Assembly: GCA_021234155.1 (NCBI GenBank)
Contig: JAJEKV010000044.1
Coordinates: 11,231,764-11,295,763, forward strand
Reading direction: 5' to 3'
From: Isoetes taiwanensis
Lineage: Eukaryota > Streptophyta > Lycopodiopsida > Isoetales > Isoetaceae
DNA length: 64,000 bases
In this document: positions 45,180 to 56,964 of the stretch, in pieces
How the letters are laid out: every line of letters starts with the position of its first letter
How positions within the stretch are numbered: position 1 is the first letter of the stretch
Program-made: the position numbers and the translations under genes
The notes under the pieces: generated by a model
The model's input: the letters and a program-made list of their open reading frames with translations, nothing else
Databases searched by the model: none
Told to the model about the DNA's origin: nothing

Positions 45180-45700
45180 CATTCTTGGAACGTGCAGGGC
45201 GGCTTTCCAGGTGGAATGTGTAGGAGCAGGCATGTGTACAAGTGAATGATGATATAGACTAGTAGTACCTGGATGCAAGCCTTTTATGTAAGCTTTGAGA
45301 TGCTAGTGCCTTGGAGATGGTTTATATAATAGTACAAAACGCAAATCAATCCGATGCTAGCTCATGGCCCACAAGGATACCTATTAGCACGTCTACCTAT
45401 GAAGAAAAGTAGCAGAATTTGATCTATCTGCATATGCAGATATCATCTTAGAATTGACAAGTCAATAGAGTCATGAGCCTCGTGAGAAAAGGATCTCTCA
45501 GTGTTCTCATATGGGAGTGATTGAAGACGATACTAGCTTCAAAATTTTTCAGCATTTGAAAGTATCGTAGCAATATATGTTGGTTTGGTTACACCTAATC
45601 AGCCACTACTATGTGTGCTTTTGCAGATGCCCGTGGTGATACTAGCATCTTATATCATGGAGGTTCTTAACTAACGGGTCCATTTATGCACGCCTCCAAC
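45180..45700 (+). pseudogene. LINE C-terminal tail-like repeat, copy 3
   Basis: Third copy, sharing GGTGGAATGTGTAGGAGCAG, AAGCTTTGAGATGCTAGTG, and GGGAGTGATTGAAGACGATA. It also shares CACCTAATCAGCCACTAC with copy 1 (CACCTAACCAACCACTAC at 40548-40565). Confidence 0.45.
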
Positions 45701-45778
45701 ACATCCATGTCATACTCTACTCATATTTCTCAGTAAGCTTATCATTGTCAAGGTATTTTCCCTTCGAAAAAACTTTGG

Positions 45779-46410
45779 ATGGGACATTTTATAACATGTA
45801 TAACAACAGGCTTTTGCATCCCCTCATTTGCTTCTACATCTTGTCAAATAGCGTCTTCTTCAGATACGTATTCTATTGTGTCGTCTTCTTATGTACCTCC
45901 TTCTGCACTAGTTAATTCACCAGTATTACTGTCTCTTATATCTTTTTCTCAAGCTACTTCTGCACCACCACTTCCTTCTAGTGCATCTGCCTCTCAGATT
46001 ATGTCATTGAACCCTCTTAGTGAGAAGCAATATTCTTGCCTTCAAGATATTGCTCACAAATAGGGACTTCTAGATTAAGGATGGTCTTCTAGCGTATAAA
46101 GAAGGTTGCACATCGCAAGGAGCTCCTTTGATTCACCTGGTAGCTCCGGTATCTATTACTATTCTTACAGTGGATATCCCTCCACATGATTTTATGGATG
46201 TGGAACTTCGATCTGATTGAGTTTATATGTATTGAAGATATATGTGAGTTACTCTTGTAAGAAGAGAGTAGTTTTGCTCGCAAAATGTTATCATGCTTAA
46301 ATGCGTGACTTTGCTCAATTGGGTCTATTTATCCACTGGGTTTTTATTTTATCTTTGCATTGTATAATGAATTGTTTGAGAGTGATTAATTAAGTCTGAC
46401 CCTTTTCAAA
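45779..46410 (+). mobile_element. LINE ORF1-tail copy related to 1-1290
   Basis: The Ser/Pro-rich frame and LSEKQYSCLQDIAHK match LNEDQHSRLLDIAHK in the first LINE. The 3' UTR matches through TTATCCACTGGGTTTTTATT and GCATTGTATAATGAATTG. It ends CCCTTTTCAAAAAGAA, a decayed poly(A). Again there is no ORF2 between tail and 3' end. Confidence 0.7.
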
Positions 46411-46944
46411 AAGAATTTAGCTTATTGCCCTCCCCTTGTATTGAAGTCCCATAGACTATTCGGTCACCATGAACGATAACAATTAATTCAATTTAATACC
46501 TCATCATCCACATATCATTCGGCTAGCCTCTTTTTCCCTTCGCTTATGTCCATCAATATTACACCATCCATGATTTTTTGTGATGCTTAGACTAGTTTAC
46601 CATCCCTCATTTACCTATCAGTCCGTTGTCTTATGAGTTCTTAGCCGCCATAAGCAATGCCATAGTTATGCACATCTCTATTTTGTTGGCGGTTTGCATA
46701 TTTTTCTCAATCATCCGTGTCAGTCCTTAGCGCTATAGCCAATGGCATAAGTGTTGCAAATCTCTATTTTGTTGATGGCTCGTGTTTTTTTTAGCCATTC
46801 CTAATTCTATCATTTGAGAAGTGGCAAGTGAGACAAGAAGTTGAGCACAAAATTTTGCATTAGTTGTTCTTTTTTGAAGTACTTGTGTCATTTGTCACAC
46901 TCATCTCTAGTACATTACATATAGATGGATGGATGGATGGATAG

Positions 46945-47230
46945 ATAGTTTTTTTAACGTCACGCCACTAGGAAGCATCCAATGGAATGTGACAACACAC
47001 CACACTACATTGCTCGGTTGGGCCCTGCCCCCAACCACTTTACATTGCATTTGTGGGATTTGACTTCCAATAGTTCAGAGTGTGCTTCTAGGTCGTCTCG
47101 AAGCCAATCCACACTAGACTCGGACACCTTATGCTACAAGCTTCTCCACATACATGTGATAGCTTTAGGGTCCCTATCACATGACCATTGTTGGCCACTT
47201 TCGATTATGTGACCTCAGGGAAATCGAATT
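46945..47230 (-). mobile_element. tRNA-derived SINE, copy 3, with (GATG)n-type tail
   Basis: TTTTTAACGTCACGCCACTA ... CCCCCAACCACTTTACATTGCA on the + strand matches copy 1. Toward the left it ends in GATGGATGGATGGATAGATAG (46924-46948), so the 3' tail of this copy is a tetranucleotide array instead of (TTC)n. The tRNA-like head is disturbed by an insertion near 47065-47150. Confidence 0.55.
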
Positions 47231-47279
47231 TAATGTAGAGTTGATATTGGGTCTAGCGAGATTATGGTCTCCACTGAAC

Positions 47280-48480
47280 CAAGCCCCAAAGAGCAACTAA
47301 ATTTGCATTAAGTTTCCCACCTTCTTTCCACCTCTTAAGGTATCATTCTAGGACTTCTACACCTACATTTTTGAATTTAGTGCCACTCAAGTTTCTTACG
47401 GTGCTATTGATTCTTCTATTAAATCTTTTAAAGTTGGTTTCCCTTAAGTTTTTTTTAGTGTTGCTTCTCATATGACTGTCTTTAGGTGCAACGTCTTCTC
47501 CATTTTCATCCTCACATTGCATCTTCTGTTTACCTGTTATTTTTGCATGAAATGAATGTTATGGAAACCTTCATCTTTGAAGTTAATAGTTGATAGTCAA
47601 AAAGAGGTGGCTTTAGTAGCTTAAAATCCATAAAAATGGGAACATCTCTATAAGATGTAGTTCCTTTTGTATTTGAGACCATTCGCCCTAGTCGACATCT
47701 CAAGTAAGTATAAGGATTATGCTAAGAGATTAAACATAATGAACAGGTTAGAAGCGTATATATTCAATAAGCTCCTAGAATATACAAATAGAGATACATT
47801 TCTTTTGTATGTCAAACTTGTGGCTTGGCCTCACATACTAACGATATAGTTTCCTTCTCAAGCAGTGTATTGCGAAAGCGGTAGCATCAACTATACAATA
47901 TCATGCACCTATATATTGAGGCAAGACATGATAATCCAAGGATGAGAATGCAGGAGATTGAAGATAATAGATGTTAGGACCACTCTGTATGACCATATGG
48001 CTATGAATACTAAATTAAAAACATTCTCACTAGCAAAAAACACCCTCGTGATTTTAATATGTAGCAGAATAAGAAAGGGTTCCTTTTGTATTCGTGTATG
48101 CTTTTTCATATGGTTTTGATATGATTTTGTGGTCATTATTGCACATGATGTACTAATTAGTACCTCTAGAGTGTTAATACACCTACATTAGTTTTGGTGC
48201 TTTGGTTAATGGCTTAGATTCATCTTTTTTCTTTGATGTATTTTTTTGTTTTTTGGAGTATACTCTTCATTGGCATGCAAGGATCGTGAAGCGTATTTTA
48301 GAACCCTAACTATAAGTTAGATGCATGTGATTAGGCTTATGTATCTTCATTATTTATTATGTGATTTGATGTACGGTGTTGGTTGATCTTATGTTGCACC
48401 TCTTGTGTATTGGGAAGGGGGGTAGAGACCTAGTGGCTATTATCTAGATGATGCTTCTAGTTTAGACCCCTTAGTTCCTA
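47280..48480. other. No gene recognised
   Basis: AT-rich, with short frames only (for example + 47667-47849). Nothing supports a gene. Confidence 0.4.
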
Positions 48481-49058
48481 TTATTATGCGGCCTGTGCAT
48501 AGGAACCCACCCGGCTACGGAGGCTATGGAGTGACTTAACACCATACAACAAGGCTAGTAGCAAAGCAGAGGGAGGTCCCTGCTGACGGGGGGACCCATA
48601 GCGGGCTAGGTCTATAGTCGGTCACTTCGTGTGGGTCGGTTATAGGTCCGACACTTCCTGGGTCAATGGTGTCGCCCTGACCCTCGGGAGTTGCAGGTGT
48701 TGGCCTGGCTCTTGTTTTGGGGAGTTCAGCTGGGTACGAATCGTGTGTCGCCCACGCCCATGGAGCCACTACACCTCGGGAAGGGGAGATGCAACCCTTC
48801 CTACCTCATCGGACCGGGAAGATGCAACGCGAAGTAGTCTTGATGGGTGATACTATGAGACTACGTATCCGACAGGTTATAGTCACGCCAGAGCCCGATC
48901 TAGCCCATCTGCAAAGTATGCACAGGAGGGTCGGATGGAGTGGTCAACCCTAGCCATTGTCTATAGCCAGCCCCATCATTGCCATATCTCGGTCTGCTCT
49001 ATCTTGATGCCCATCTGTCAGTCTACTTACCTTACGAGTAGGGAGGCGGATGGAGCTA
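48481..49058. other. GC-rich block with 28-bp direct repeat
   Basis: This block is much more GC-rich than its surroundings and might be an LTR or promoter remnant. CCCGATCTAGCCCATCTGCA plus eight bases occurs identically at 48894-48921 and 49062-49089, 168 bp apart, bordering the Rep-like fossil. No LTR ends were identified. Confidence 0.4.
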
Positions 49059-49059
49059 G

Positions 49060-49990
49060 AACCCGATCTAGCCCATCTGCAAAGTATGCCACTGGGTACC
49101 TCTTCTGAAAGAAAGTCAACGTCCCCATGAACATGGAAGCACTCAGGCTTGTCACCAATGTTTGGATGTGGATGACAAGCATGCACATCCTTCACTGGCT
49201 CTGGCGCATAAGTGGTGTCCAAATTCACAATGGGACGAAGCAAGCCATTCCCATCACCAATACCTTCAAGAGGCTCTTCCTTCACCACACATGCAACACC
49301 TATAAGAAAGAATATGTACAAGTCAATACACAAATGATAAAAGCATGCATCAGGAGCTAACCAAGACTGATTGATCCTCCATATGCAAAGGAATGTAATT
49401 TAGTTACGACTCGGTTGGGGTGTCTACAGAAGTGCAGTAGGCTCAGAGCATTGATGGGCTTCCTAACATGTCTTTACATCTTCCACCTTGTCTTCCTCAT
49501 CTCCCCCATCATTGTTCCAATCAATATCTCAAAATCTCTTCATTATTCTTCCTATCCTCTCCACTGGTAGATCTCTGGTGGTATACCAAAGATAACAGAC
49601 TTGACATCGCAAACTGTGGTACGACTAAGGTTCAAGGTGAGCCTCCTTATAGCCTCTACACGTTACTGCAAAATAAAGATACAATTCATCTGTAGAAGCC
49701 ATGCACTACTAAGACTGAATTTTTGTGTCCTTAGTATTCTCACAACAATTTGCTCTAATGACGATGATATCTGCTGGTGTCCATGGTAAAGCACAAATTG
49801 TCATGCTTTTATCAAGAAGTTTTTTTTATCCAATGCCACTTAAGATTTGATCTCTCCAGCCCCATACATGGTGTACAACTCTTTGCCTTGTCAATCTGTA
49901 TAAAGTGACTCTGTTCATATGTTGTCAAAAATGCATCTTCCCCAAATCTTCATACAATACCCGATCATTCCTTGTAACGGGTCTGCCAAG
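49060..49990 (-). pseudogene. HUH Rep-like element, copy A (C-terminal part)
   Basis: The - strand parallels copy C (60150-61350). It has a Rep-downstream block (KMHF ... near 49930), PWTPADIIVIRANCCENTKD at about 49730-49790, and an acidic C-terminal region with VVKEEPLEGIGDGNGLL and GDKPECFHVHGDVDFLSEE at 49110-49300. The part with the HUH motif is missing because LINE sequence begins at about 50000. Stops are present. For the family, see copy C. Confidence 0.45.
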
Positions 49991-50071
49991 TTACCCCTCC
50001 AGGTAACCCGAAATCCCATTTAACCTTGCATGAGTCAATGATAAATTGCTATCCATGAGTTGAATAATGTA

Positions 50072-50131
50072 ATTCTACTCATGGATAGCAATCCTGTGGC
50101 CATGCCACAGGATTCTATCCATGAGTAGAAT
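50072..50131. repeat. Near-perfect 60-bp hairpin
   Basis: ATTCTACTCATGGATAG and ATCCTGTGGC (50072-50100) are followed by CAT and their reverse complements (50104-50131). Parts of the same sequence occur again on both sides (CTATCCATGAGT at 50049; ATCCTGTGGCCACGCCA at 50132), so this looks like a template-switch or local inversion product. Confidence 0.9.
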
Positions 50132-50139
50132 ATCCTGTG

Positions 50140-51010
50140 GCCACGCCACTGAGTATCTCCAATCCAAAGTGACATAAAGTGGATAATGGTCTAACAAAGT
50201 CTCTTCATCTCTTGTTCTTGTGCCTGAAATCTCTAATCATATCAAGTTCTGGTACTGGAGCTAGGAGATAGTCCACCACGCTGGCTCCACATCGCATCTG
50301 TCGCTTCTGCAAGTAAAGCCCCCTGATTGCGGCCATCTGAGCATACCATTGCAGATCACCATGTCAAAGATCTGGCAGAGCTGGACCAACTCTTTTCCAA
50401 AGGCTCTAGAGACTGTATCCTGGGACCGTCTTGCATGCTGGGGCGTACCTGTCTCTAGCCAAAGTGGGTTGGAGTTAGCATTTCCCTAGAAGGTGACCGA
50501 CTGGCACTGTGCCATACGTGCATTGAAATCTCCTAATAAAAACACATGACCCTCCTGGGGATACTGCTCTATGTCATCATACAGTTCCCTATAGGGCATA
50601 TGCACATCTATATCTGCCTGATGAACCCTGTAGAACTTAGAAGTTTCATGGGGTATATAACATCCTACAATAAACAGTGGGCGATGGTGAGGCTGCAGCA
50701 CTCATATCCACAAGTAGCAGTTGAGTCTATCAGCCTTGTGGAGCGAGACTATGGATGCTATAGCATCTTTGAAGCAGCACGAGACTCCTCCATACCCTCA
50801 CTTGCCATGTCGCTCATTAGCCAGTGAGAAATGATGGTACCCTGGGATGTCCGGTAACAGATGACTACTATATTCCCATGTCTCTTGCAAGAAGATGATG
50901 TCCATGCCTGTAGCAACTTCAGCAATGCCCTCGCCTCGCTTCCAGGGGAATCCCCTACAGTTCCATGATACAATTCGAAGGCACTCTTCCTTGCTGCACT
51001 GTCCAACAGG
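50140..51010 (-). pseudogene. LINE endonuclease (APE-type) domain
   Basis: Reading leftward: RIVSWNCRGFPWKRGEGIAE, MDIIFLQETWE (catalytic Glu motif QETW), then IVGCYIPHE, HVFLLGDFNARM (GDFN motif), and finally ASVVDYLLAPVP and the LLDHYPLYVTL end (degenerate SDH motif). These are the ordered motifs of the apurinic-type endonuclease of non-LTR elements. There are frame changes near 50750 and 50480. The partner RT lies on the opposite strand at 51010-51200. Confidence 0.75.
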
Positions 51011-51200
51011 ACAGCCCATGGTGCCCGTCCTTGCTGCACTATTCAACAGGGCGCTGCAAGAGGGTTTTCCCCGGTCATGGACCACAAGCAGGGTTGTTCT
51101 GATCTACAAGGCAGGGGACCCACAATGTCCAGCCAATTACCGAACCATCATGGTCAGTTCAGTGTTTGCCAAGCTGTGCACGGGAAACCTACTTTCCATA
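51010..51200 (+). pseudogene. LINE reverse transcriptase start, head-to-head with endonuclease
   Basis: The + strand reads ALFNRALQEGFPRSWTTSRV followed by VLIYKAGDPQCPANYRTIMV and SSVFAKL. These are the first RT blocks of a non-LTR element (lP..W..s.vvpIyKkGdp...nyRpI). It is cut at about 51200. CCTTGCTGCACTGTCCAACAGG (50990) and CCTTGCTGCACTATTCAACAGG (51030) flank the junction as a short direct repeat. Confidence 0.7.
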
Positions 51201-53575
51201 ACTAACGGAAAATCTCAAAACCCAGCACTTTCACTTAAGAATCAATGTAACATGATGATCGCAACTGCATGTAATCCTTGCCACATTATCCTGAATCATA
51301 GCTCCACCTTTAGGAGCCAAAAGAACTCATCGATTAACTCACCGATTAACTACCCAGATGCTCATATTCTCCTTTACTTCTATCAAGGAGGATCTACTTA
51401 AGAGTCATCTCATAGGTCAATTTGTCAGGTTCTTTACCATTTTAAAGTTATCAACCTTTATATTTCATACTAATTCAATTAGATTACAATCATTCAAAGT
51501 AATAGATTTCCTTACTGTTACTATTCTTGTGACTATTCTGAGCAATCTGTGGCAGTCTTCACTGGTTCCATCCACATACAAGGCAACTGAGCCCCATCCA
51601 AAAGGTTTATTTCTTAATTAACTCCTTAGAATCGCAACAAATACTAAACCAAAGCAACATAGATAAAAGTAAATACATATAAACAACAAAAAAGGAAACA
51701 TGACCGGTTAGTTCTAAACTGGTAGATATCCAGCAAAGAAGATTCAAGACATGCCAAATCTGTTGATTCAAGCCCACAATGGCACTTTTCAAGCATTTTC
51801 AGATCTTCTTGCCTCTGAATCAGTCCTTCTAGATATGTTTCTACTCACTTATCTTCCCTAGCCTTACGAGCCTCCAACAAATTCATAAATATTCGCATGC
51901 AAAAATCATGTACAGACTAATCATGGCAACTCATAGCATCTCAATTGATCAATAGCAAAACCCCACCCGATAATTTCTTCATTCATAGACCTCTGGACCC
52001 CTTGCAATTGATTGCGCCTCCAAAGATCGTATTCTAACTTCAAGAATCAAACTGCAGAAGAACATACATAGTGCAGTCAATTCTGACTCAGCATCCTTAT
52101 TTCTGTATAACTTTTGCATAACAAGAAACATGTACGATGTACCAATCACAAGAGTAATTCTCAGACTTAGATGCCTCACCTAAGAATCCCTCTATGCTAG
52201 AAACTAGCAATGCAGTATTAGCACATAACATGAACAATGATAATAAGAATCGAAACATCATCAAGACATCCAAATGAGGTGTAAATGCACATGTCAGAAC
52301 CATGAAATAACCATGAGATAAGAACCATGAAATAACCATGAGATATCCATAAACATGTAGTGCCTGCTCCGGTTCTATGACGGCCATCCGGGCTGATTAG
52401 GCCCTACAGCAAATACGGGCGGGGTAAGCCTCATGTGTACACACCCTGCTAGCCTGCATACAACACTAGAGGGGCACTTCCAAGCCATGTAGCGCGACGA
52501 AGCACCCTCGCTGGGGTGACAACGCCCGATGTCAAGAACAAGAGCAACTGCGAGTCCAAGCCACCGCAAATGGACTCCGGCCCCGGAGAATATGCACTCA
52601 TGTATCAGCCAAGAACTTAGCATATGCCCCACATGTCAGAGTTTAAACCATGTTTATCATCATATGATTCAAGAATCAAGAGTCATAATTCACATGCATT
52701 TCCTATGCATTTACCAGGAACAACATAGAACAATGCCAACATTTGCAACCCGGGGGATTCACCTCTATATAAGGGGCATATGGCATGTGCGTGCATCAAG
52801 TCAGGAGAAACCCCTATGTATACAGCTGACCCTCCATAGAAACCCCTATGTATACGGTCCCGTACTGTCGAAGAATCATACCCGATTCCATACTTTTACA
52901 CCCAGTCTAAGCACTTCTTGCCCTACCCTTAACCTTATTTTTACGTCCATTATTCATTCATGTAGCCTACCCTCTACCTTATATTTATATCCAGTCTACA
53001 AATGTTGCAAGCTTCACAAGTTGTATTCATTAGTGATGCCGGAGCAGCTGTAGAGGACCGTAGAGCTGGGAACTACAGGTATGTGTTCCATAGGATCAAT
53101 GTTGAGCCAAATGTACTCCCAACTGGGTTCAAGTTATTCTACACTTGACCCCAATCATGGTTTACGCGGGGTTTACGGCTTATCTCAGTGAAGATCTTAA
53201 TGGTTTAACTCAGGATTTAGGGTTCATCCATGGCGCCATTTTAGTTCAATGGTCACTCCAAAAAATAAGAAAAAGAAATGAAAAAAGAAATACACTTGGA
53301 ATACATAGGGAAGTATATATTTTATATATTCTATTTAAATCGATTTTAGGATGACATAATTACGAAATTGATTATTGATTATTGTTTCTTCTTCGATTAT
53401 GTTCTCACAAAGACTACGTTCAGTTAATGTTTAAAACAATTAAATGACTTCATTCAAAGTGAGTACATATTTCCCAATATCTACCCTGGTTTTTTATGCC
53501 AGGCCACACCAAGTACTCCTACTCCCATGTATAAGTCTTAAGTCATATGCAATTTATCACCATTCGAGCAGTTAT
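51201..53575. other. No gene recognised; possible LTR remnants
   Basis: 51201-52360 is AT-rich without coding motifs. 52370-52640 is GC-richer with short open frames on both strands but no family match. A small duplication (ATGAAATAACCATGAGATA) lies at 52301-52345, and another (AGAAACCCCTATGTATAC) at 52806-52855. Confidence 0.35.
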
Positions 53576-53579
53576 CATA

Positions 53580-54117
53580 TTAGTTACAAGAATTTGGCGC
53601 CGGCTTCGCCGGCGCTATGTATGTTTCTAGGAGTTGAACCCAGAGATATCCTTTAACATGGGCCCGCGGTGTAGAAGGAATATCGAGCCTGTGGGATCAG
53701 TATTCCGTCCAACATGAGCCCGCGATGTAGAACGAATATCGAGCCTGTGGGATCGGTATTCCGTCTGCATCACCGACGTGATGGAATGGGATTGTTTTGG
53801 CGTACCTTAGTTATGGTAGGAGTTCTTTGTAGACGACGTTTGTTGTAGTGCTTGCTTTGTATTTGGACTCGGGTGAGTGCTGTATATAGTTGGCCATGTG
53901 CGAAAACTTTGGTTCGTAAGTCGAGGACTATTTTGTCAAGAGTTAGTCCTAAACAACTATTGAATGTTGTTGAATAGGCTGGGCGCAGTGAAAGTTGGCG
54001 TCTGTGAATTCTGCAAGGCCATTTGTCAAGTTGGTAGAAAAAATCGACTCGAATAATAATCAAATCACAAAACATAACTTCAAAATGGAAACGCAAAAAA
54101 AGCTCTAGCTCTATCAA
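53580..54117 (-). mobile_element. Helitron 3' end with helicase C-terminus
   Basis: On the - strand, 54080-53800 encodes the end of a Helitron helicase: VDFFYQLDKWPCRIHRRQLS, AYSTTFNSCLGLTLDKIVLD, then VFAHGQLYTALTRVQ. These are helicase motifs V-VI (..T.nk.QG.TLdkv ... vF.HGQLYvalsRv). The transcript-sense 3' end follows at 53615-53580: GCGCCGGC-GAA-GCCGGCGC, then an 18-nt spacer ending CTAA and a host T. Between the two lies a 56-bp tandem repeat. The rest of the element to the right is not recognisable. Confidence 0.7.
53656..53767 (+). repeat. 56-bp tandem repeat in Helitron 3' region
   Basis: ACATGGGCCCGCGGTGTAGA ... GTATTCCGTCCA at 53656-53711 is repeated at 53712-53767 with about six changes. 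Confidence 0.9.
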
Positions 54118-54560
54118 AGAATTGTCAACAATAATGTCCGCTCCACATGAGGATATTCATTGATGGTTTATTAGGATTCTAGTCTTGAATCAACAACACC
54201 ATCAATAATAGCAAATGCCAGTCTTTGTCAAATTTTTGCTTAATGCTCTTAATATTTTCCATTTATAATATAAAGGGTTATATTAACACTTCATTCAACC
54301 CCATATTACTAAAATTCGCATTTTCCACTAGAAAGTATCCATTTGCAGAAAATAATCAAGCCATCAATGATATTTAGATAGCCAGGCATTGCTGTACATT
54401 ATTACATATGTTAAGCCGTTGATAAAGTATAATTGATATTAAACTCTGCCTTTCAAAATGAGCATGGTTCTTCACCACTAACACCTCTATTTTGCAATTG
54501 CTTGGTTTCAGAAACTCGGCAATAACATGCCCTTGTTTGTCAACTTTAATGTTTCACCCA

Positions 54561-56964
54561 CTAATGAAGCATTCTGAATTCATATTCTCCAGTTGTACTG
54601 AATCGAGCAATTCTTGATGTATAAATATTACCTAACATACAACTTGCTAACTCTAGGAAGGAAGCTCAGAGACACAAAAATGGCAGCAACAAAAAAAGGT
54701 ATCTCTGCTCCTTGAACTGACTGCGAGCTTTAACAACATATATTACATGACTTCTGGAATCTCTCTTGCAAAATATAACTCACCGCCGTTGCCATCTGAT
54801 GATCCGGTTGAACCAAATATTATCTGCTGCAAGTATTTGGCACAAGAACCAAACCACTTCAGAACCTACAAAAAGTAAATATGGTAAGAATGTGCTGCAA
54901 AAACATCCGCAAGAAATCTAAATCTGAGACACGTTGAGGCCTAATCTATATGTTGAAGCCTTCCAATAAGCTAAAAGTTGTAATCTTGCAGCTCAAGTCC
55001 AGCTCATATCGCTCTGCTTTTATGCATGGCACAAAAAGCACTTAACTTGACCTGCAACCTGATCATGGCCATGTTGGAGTGAGATTCATTTTACCTTCCC
55101 AGAAAGGCAAATAAAAAATACATAGAACCATATTTTTAAGAATATCAGTCCTCTGTTTTTTGTTTGCTACATGTTCCACAATGCTTCACCTGTTTGATAG
55201 TGCACAAGTTGAGTTTAACAAACCCCTAAGTCCGTCTTCCAAAACTCTAGCTTTTAATATGTTCATTGTGCAGGCTGAGTATATTGAAGCCTCTTGTCTT
55301 AGAATGTATGCCAAAAGTCATAGCTGGAGCCAAGATAGAAGACATAAGCAAATTATTTTGGACAAACAACAAACAATGTAAGAAAGCAATTGATCTTAGA
55401 GAGAACGCAATACTATTTCCAGAGCCCTTAATTGCAAGATACAAAGAGCACAAGACTAATGCATAACGTACCCATTTTATAACTGTAATCCTGAGCTTGA
55501 GGCTTCACAATCGTCTATTACCATCTTAAATCGCAAATGCAAGCTGCACATGAAGGAATTAGAATGCAGCATACACAACAAAAACCGAGTACCAAAAGAA
55601 TTTGATTTTTTTATCACACCTCATCAAAGCATCAAAGAAATGATGGAAGAAGTTCTGTGCCAAAATACCATGTACAGAGTGCATGCAAGATCCTCGTCAA
55701 ACTGGGTTTCCACAAACATTGCTTGTATTCAAGCAAAGGGAGAGTTCACATTTGCCAAGTAAGAATACTTCAAAATTATAAAAACATAGCCGTCTAATGT
55801 TTATTGCATATAGTTCTTATGAGGTAAGGATATCAACCTGATCATTGAGTTGCCATTATGAAAAATAGATAGTCAATGCTCTAACCATCAAGCTTCAACA
55901 ACTGCTACTAATTACTAACTCCTAGCCCCGTTTCTCTGCCCAATCAGAATCAAAAGCAAAATGTCAAATAGAACCCTATGTGTATTGAAAAAATCAGAGT
56001 ATACAGCGAATACATTAACAGGTTTTATTCCTTCAAGAAATGGAGGCCACACATGCTCCGATAGTCTGATAAGAAGACGAAAACCTTGAATGCACAGCCG
56101 TAATAGCCTTAGAGCAGAGATGCCAGCTATTTCTTATTTGCCGAAAAGAAGATTGAATAGCCTGAAGAATCCAATTGCAAGAGCCAGCATATTATAAAGT
56201 CAAGCAAATATCTTCACAAATTCATATAATCTGTTTTTTGGGTATACCACCACAACAACTGCATGCATGGTTTAAAGCTATCCTATGGCCTGGTATCTCT
56301 ATCTGTCTATGCATTTAAACCAGCAAACTAGCATCAGTGGCAAAAGCCGGAGGCATCTAAGCAAATCAAAGAGCAACCGGTCGGCCAGCATATGTTTACC
56401 AAAGAATCCACAATAGCAAGTAGCATGCTGCATCTTAAACTGGAAAAAGAAAAAGAAAGGCACTATACTGTCATTACCTACCTGTCTATGGAAAAAGCCA
56501 GCAAGCCCGGACCTCTAGCACAAGCAAAAAGCATCTAGGCATATCAAAGAACAGGGCAAAAAAGCAGCACTTTTTCCATTCAACTCATACATGTTTTCAT
56601 GTTCTATTTCATAGTATTCTAGATCTAACTTCTTAGACAGATCTATATCTCTGCAATATATCTCATTAACCTATATTAACACCACCATTTTCACTGAAAA
56701 ATGATGAAAACGAACCTGAATATTGAAGCTGAGGTTTAAAATTCCAATCATGAGTCGTTCTGGCAGTGCAAATATTTGAGCCTGGCATTCTCGACATATG
56801 AATAAGAACTCGTGATCAAAACACCACCAACTTGAGCAGTTCAAGCAGAGCAGATATATGCCTCTATCAGTTACGGCATCAGCCATGTACAACTGTTGCA
56901 TTTTTATGCACCTTTCAAGCATGCCGTTTGTTGCATCCACAGAGGTCCGCCTAGCATTGAGCAC
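54561..56964 (-). CDS. Unidentified gene, last three exons, zinc-ribbon-like
   Basis: Three exons fit together on the - strand: 56716-56964 (83 codons, phase 0 at both ends), 54784-54865 and 54561-54652 with a TAG stop. The borders are CTGCACAG|GT.., ..CAG|GTTCG, TTTGTAG|GTTC, ..GGCG|GTGAGT and TTCCTAG|AG, and the phases agree. The protein has CLNCSSWWCFDHEFLFICRE followed by C, that is C-x2-C-x13-C-x2-C, which could bind zinc. FALPERLMIGILNLSFNIQV and LKWFGSCAKYLQQIIFGSTG follow, then a Ser/Gly linker and a short tail ending EYEFRMLH. Upstream exons were not resolved: 57080-57250 is GC-richer and may hold the first exon. I do not recognise the family. Absence of stops across three exons argues for a live gene. 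Confidence 0.5.

Noticed and set aside
53592-53616. TTTGGCGCCGGC as a Gypsy primer-binding site
   Set aside because: It is part of a perfect 8-bp stem and sits just beyond a Helitron helicase end in the right orientation.
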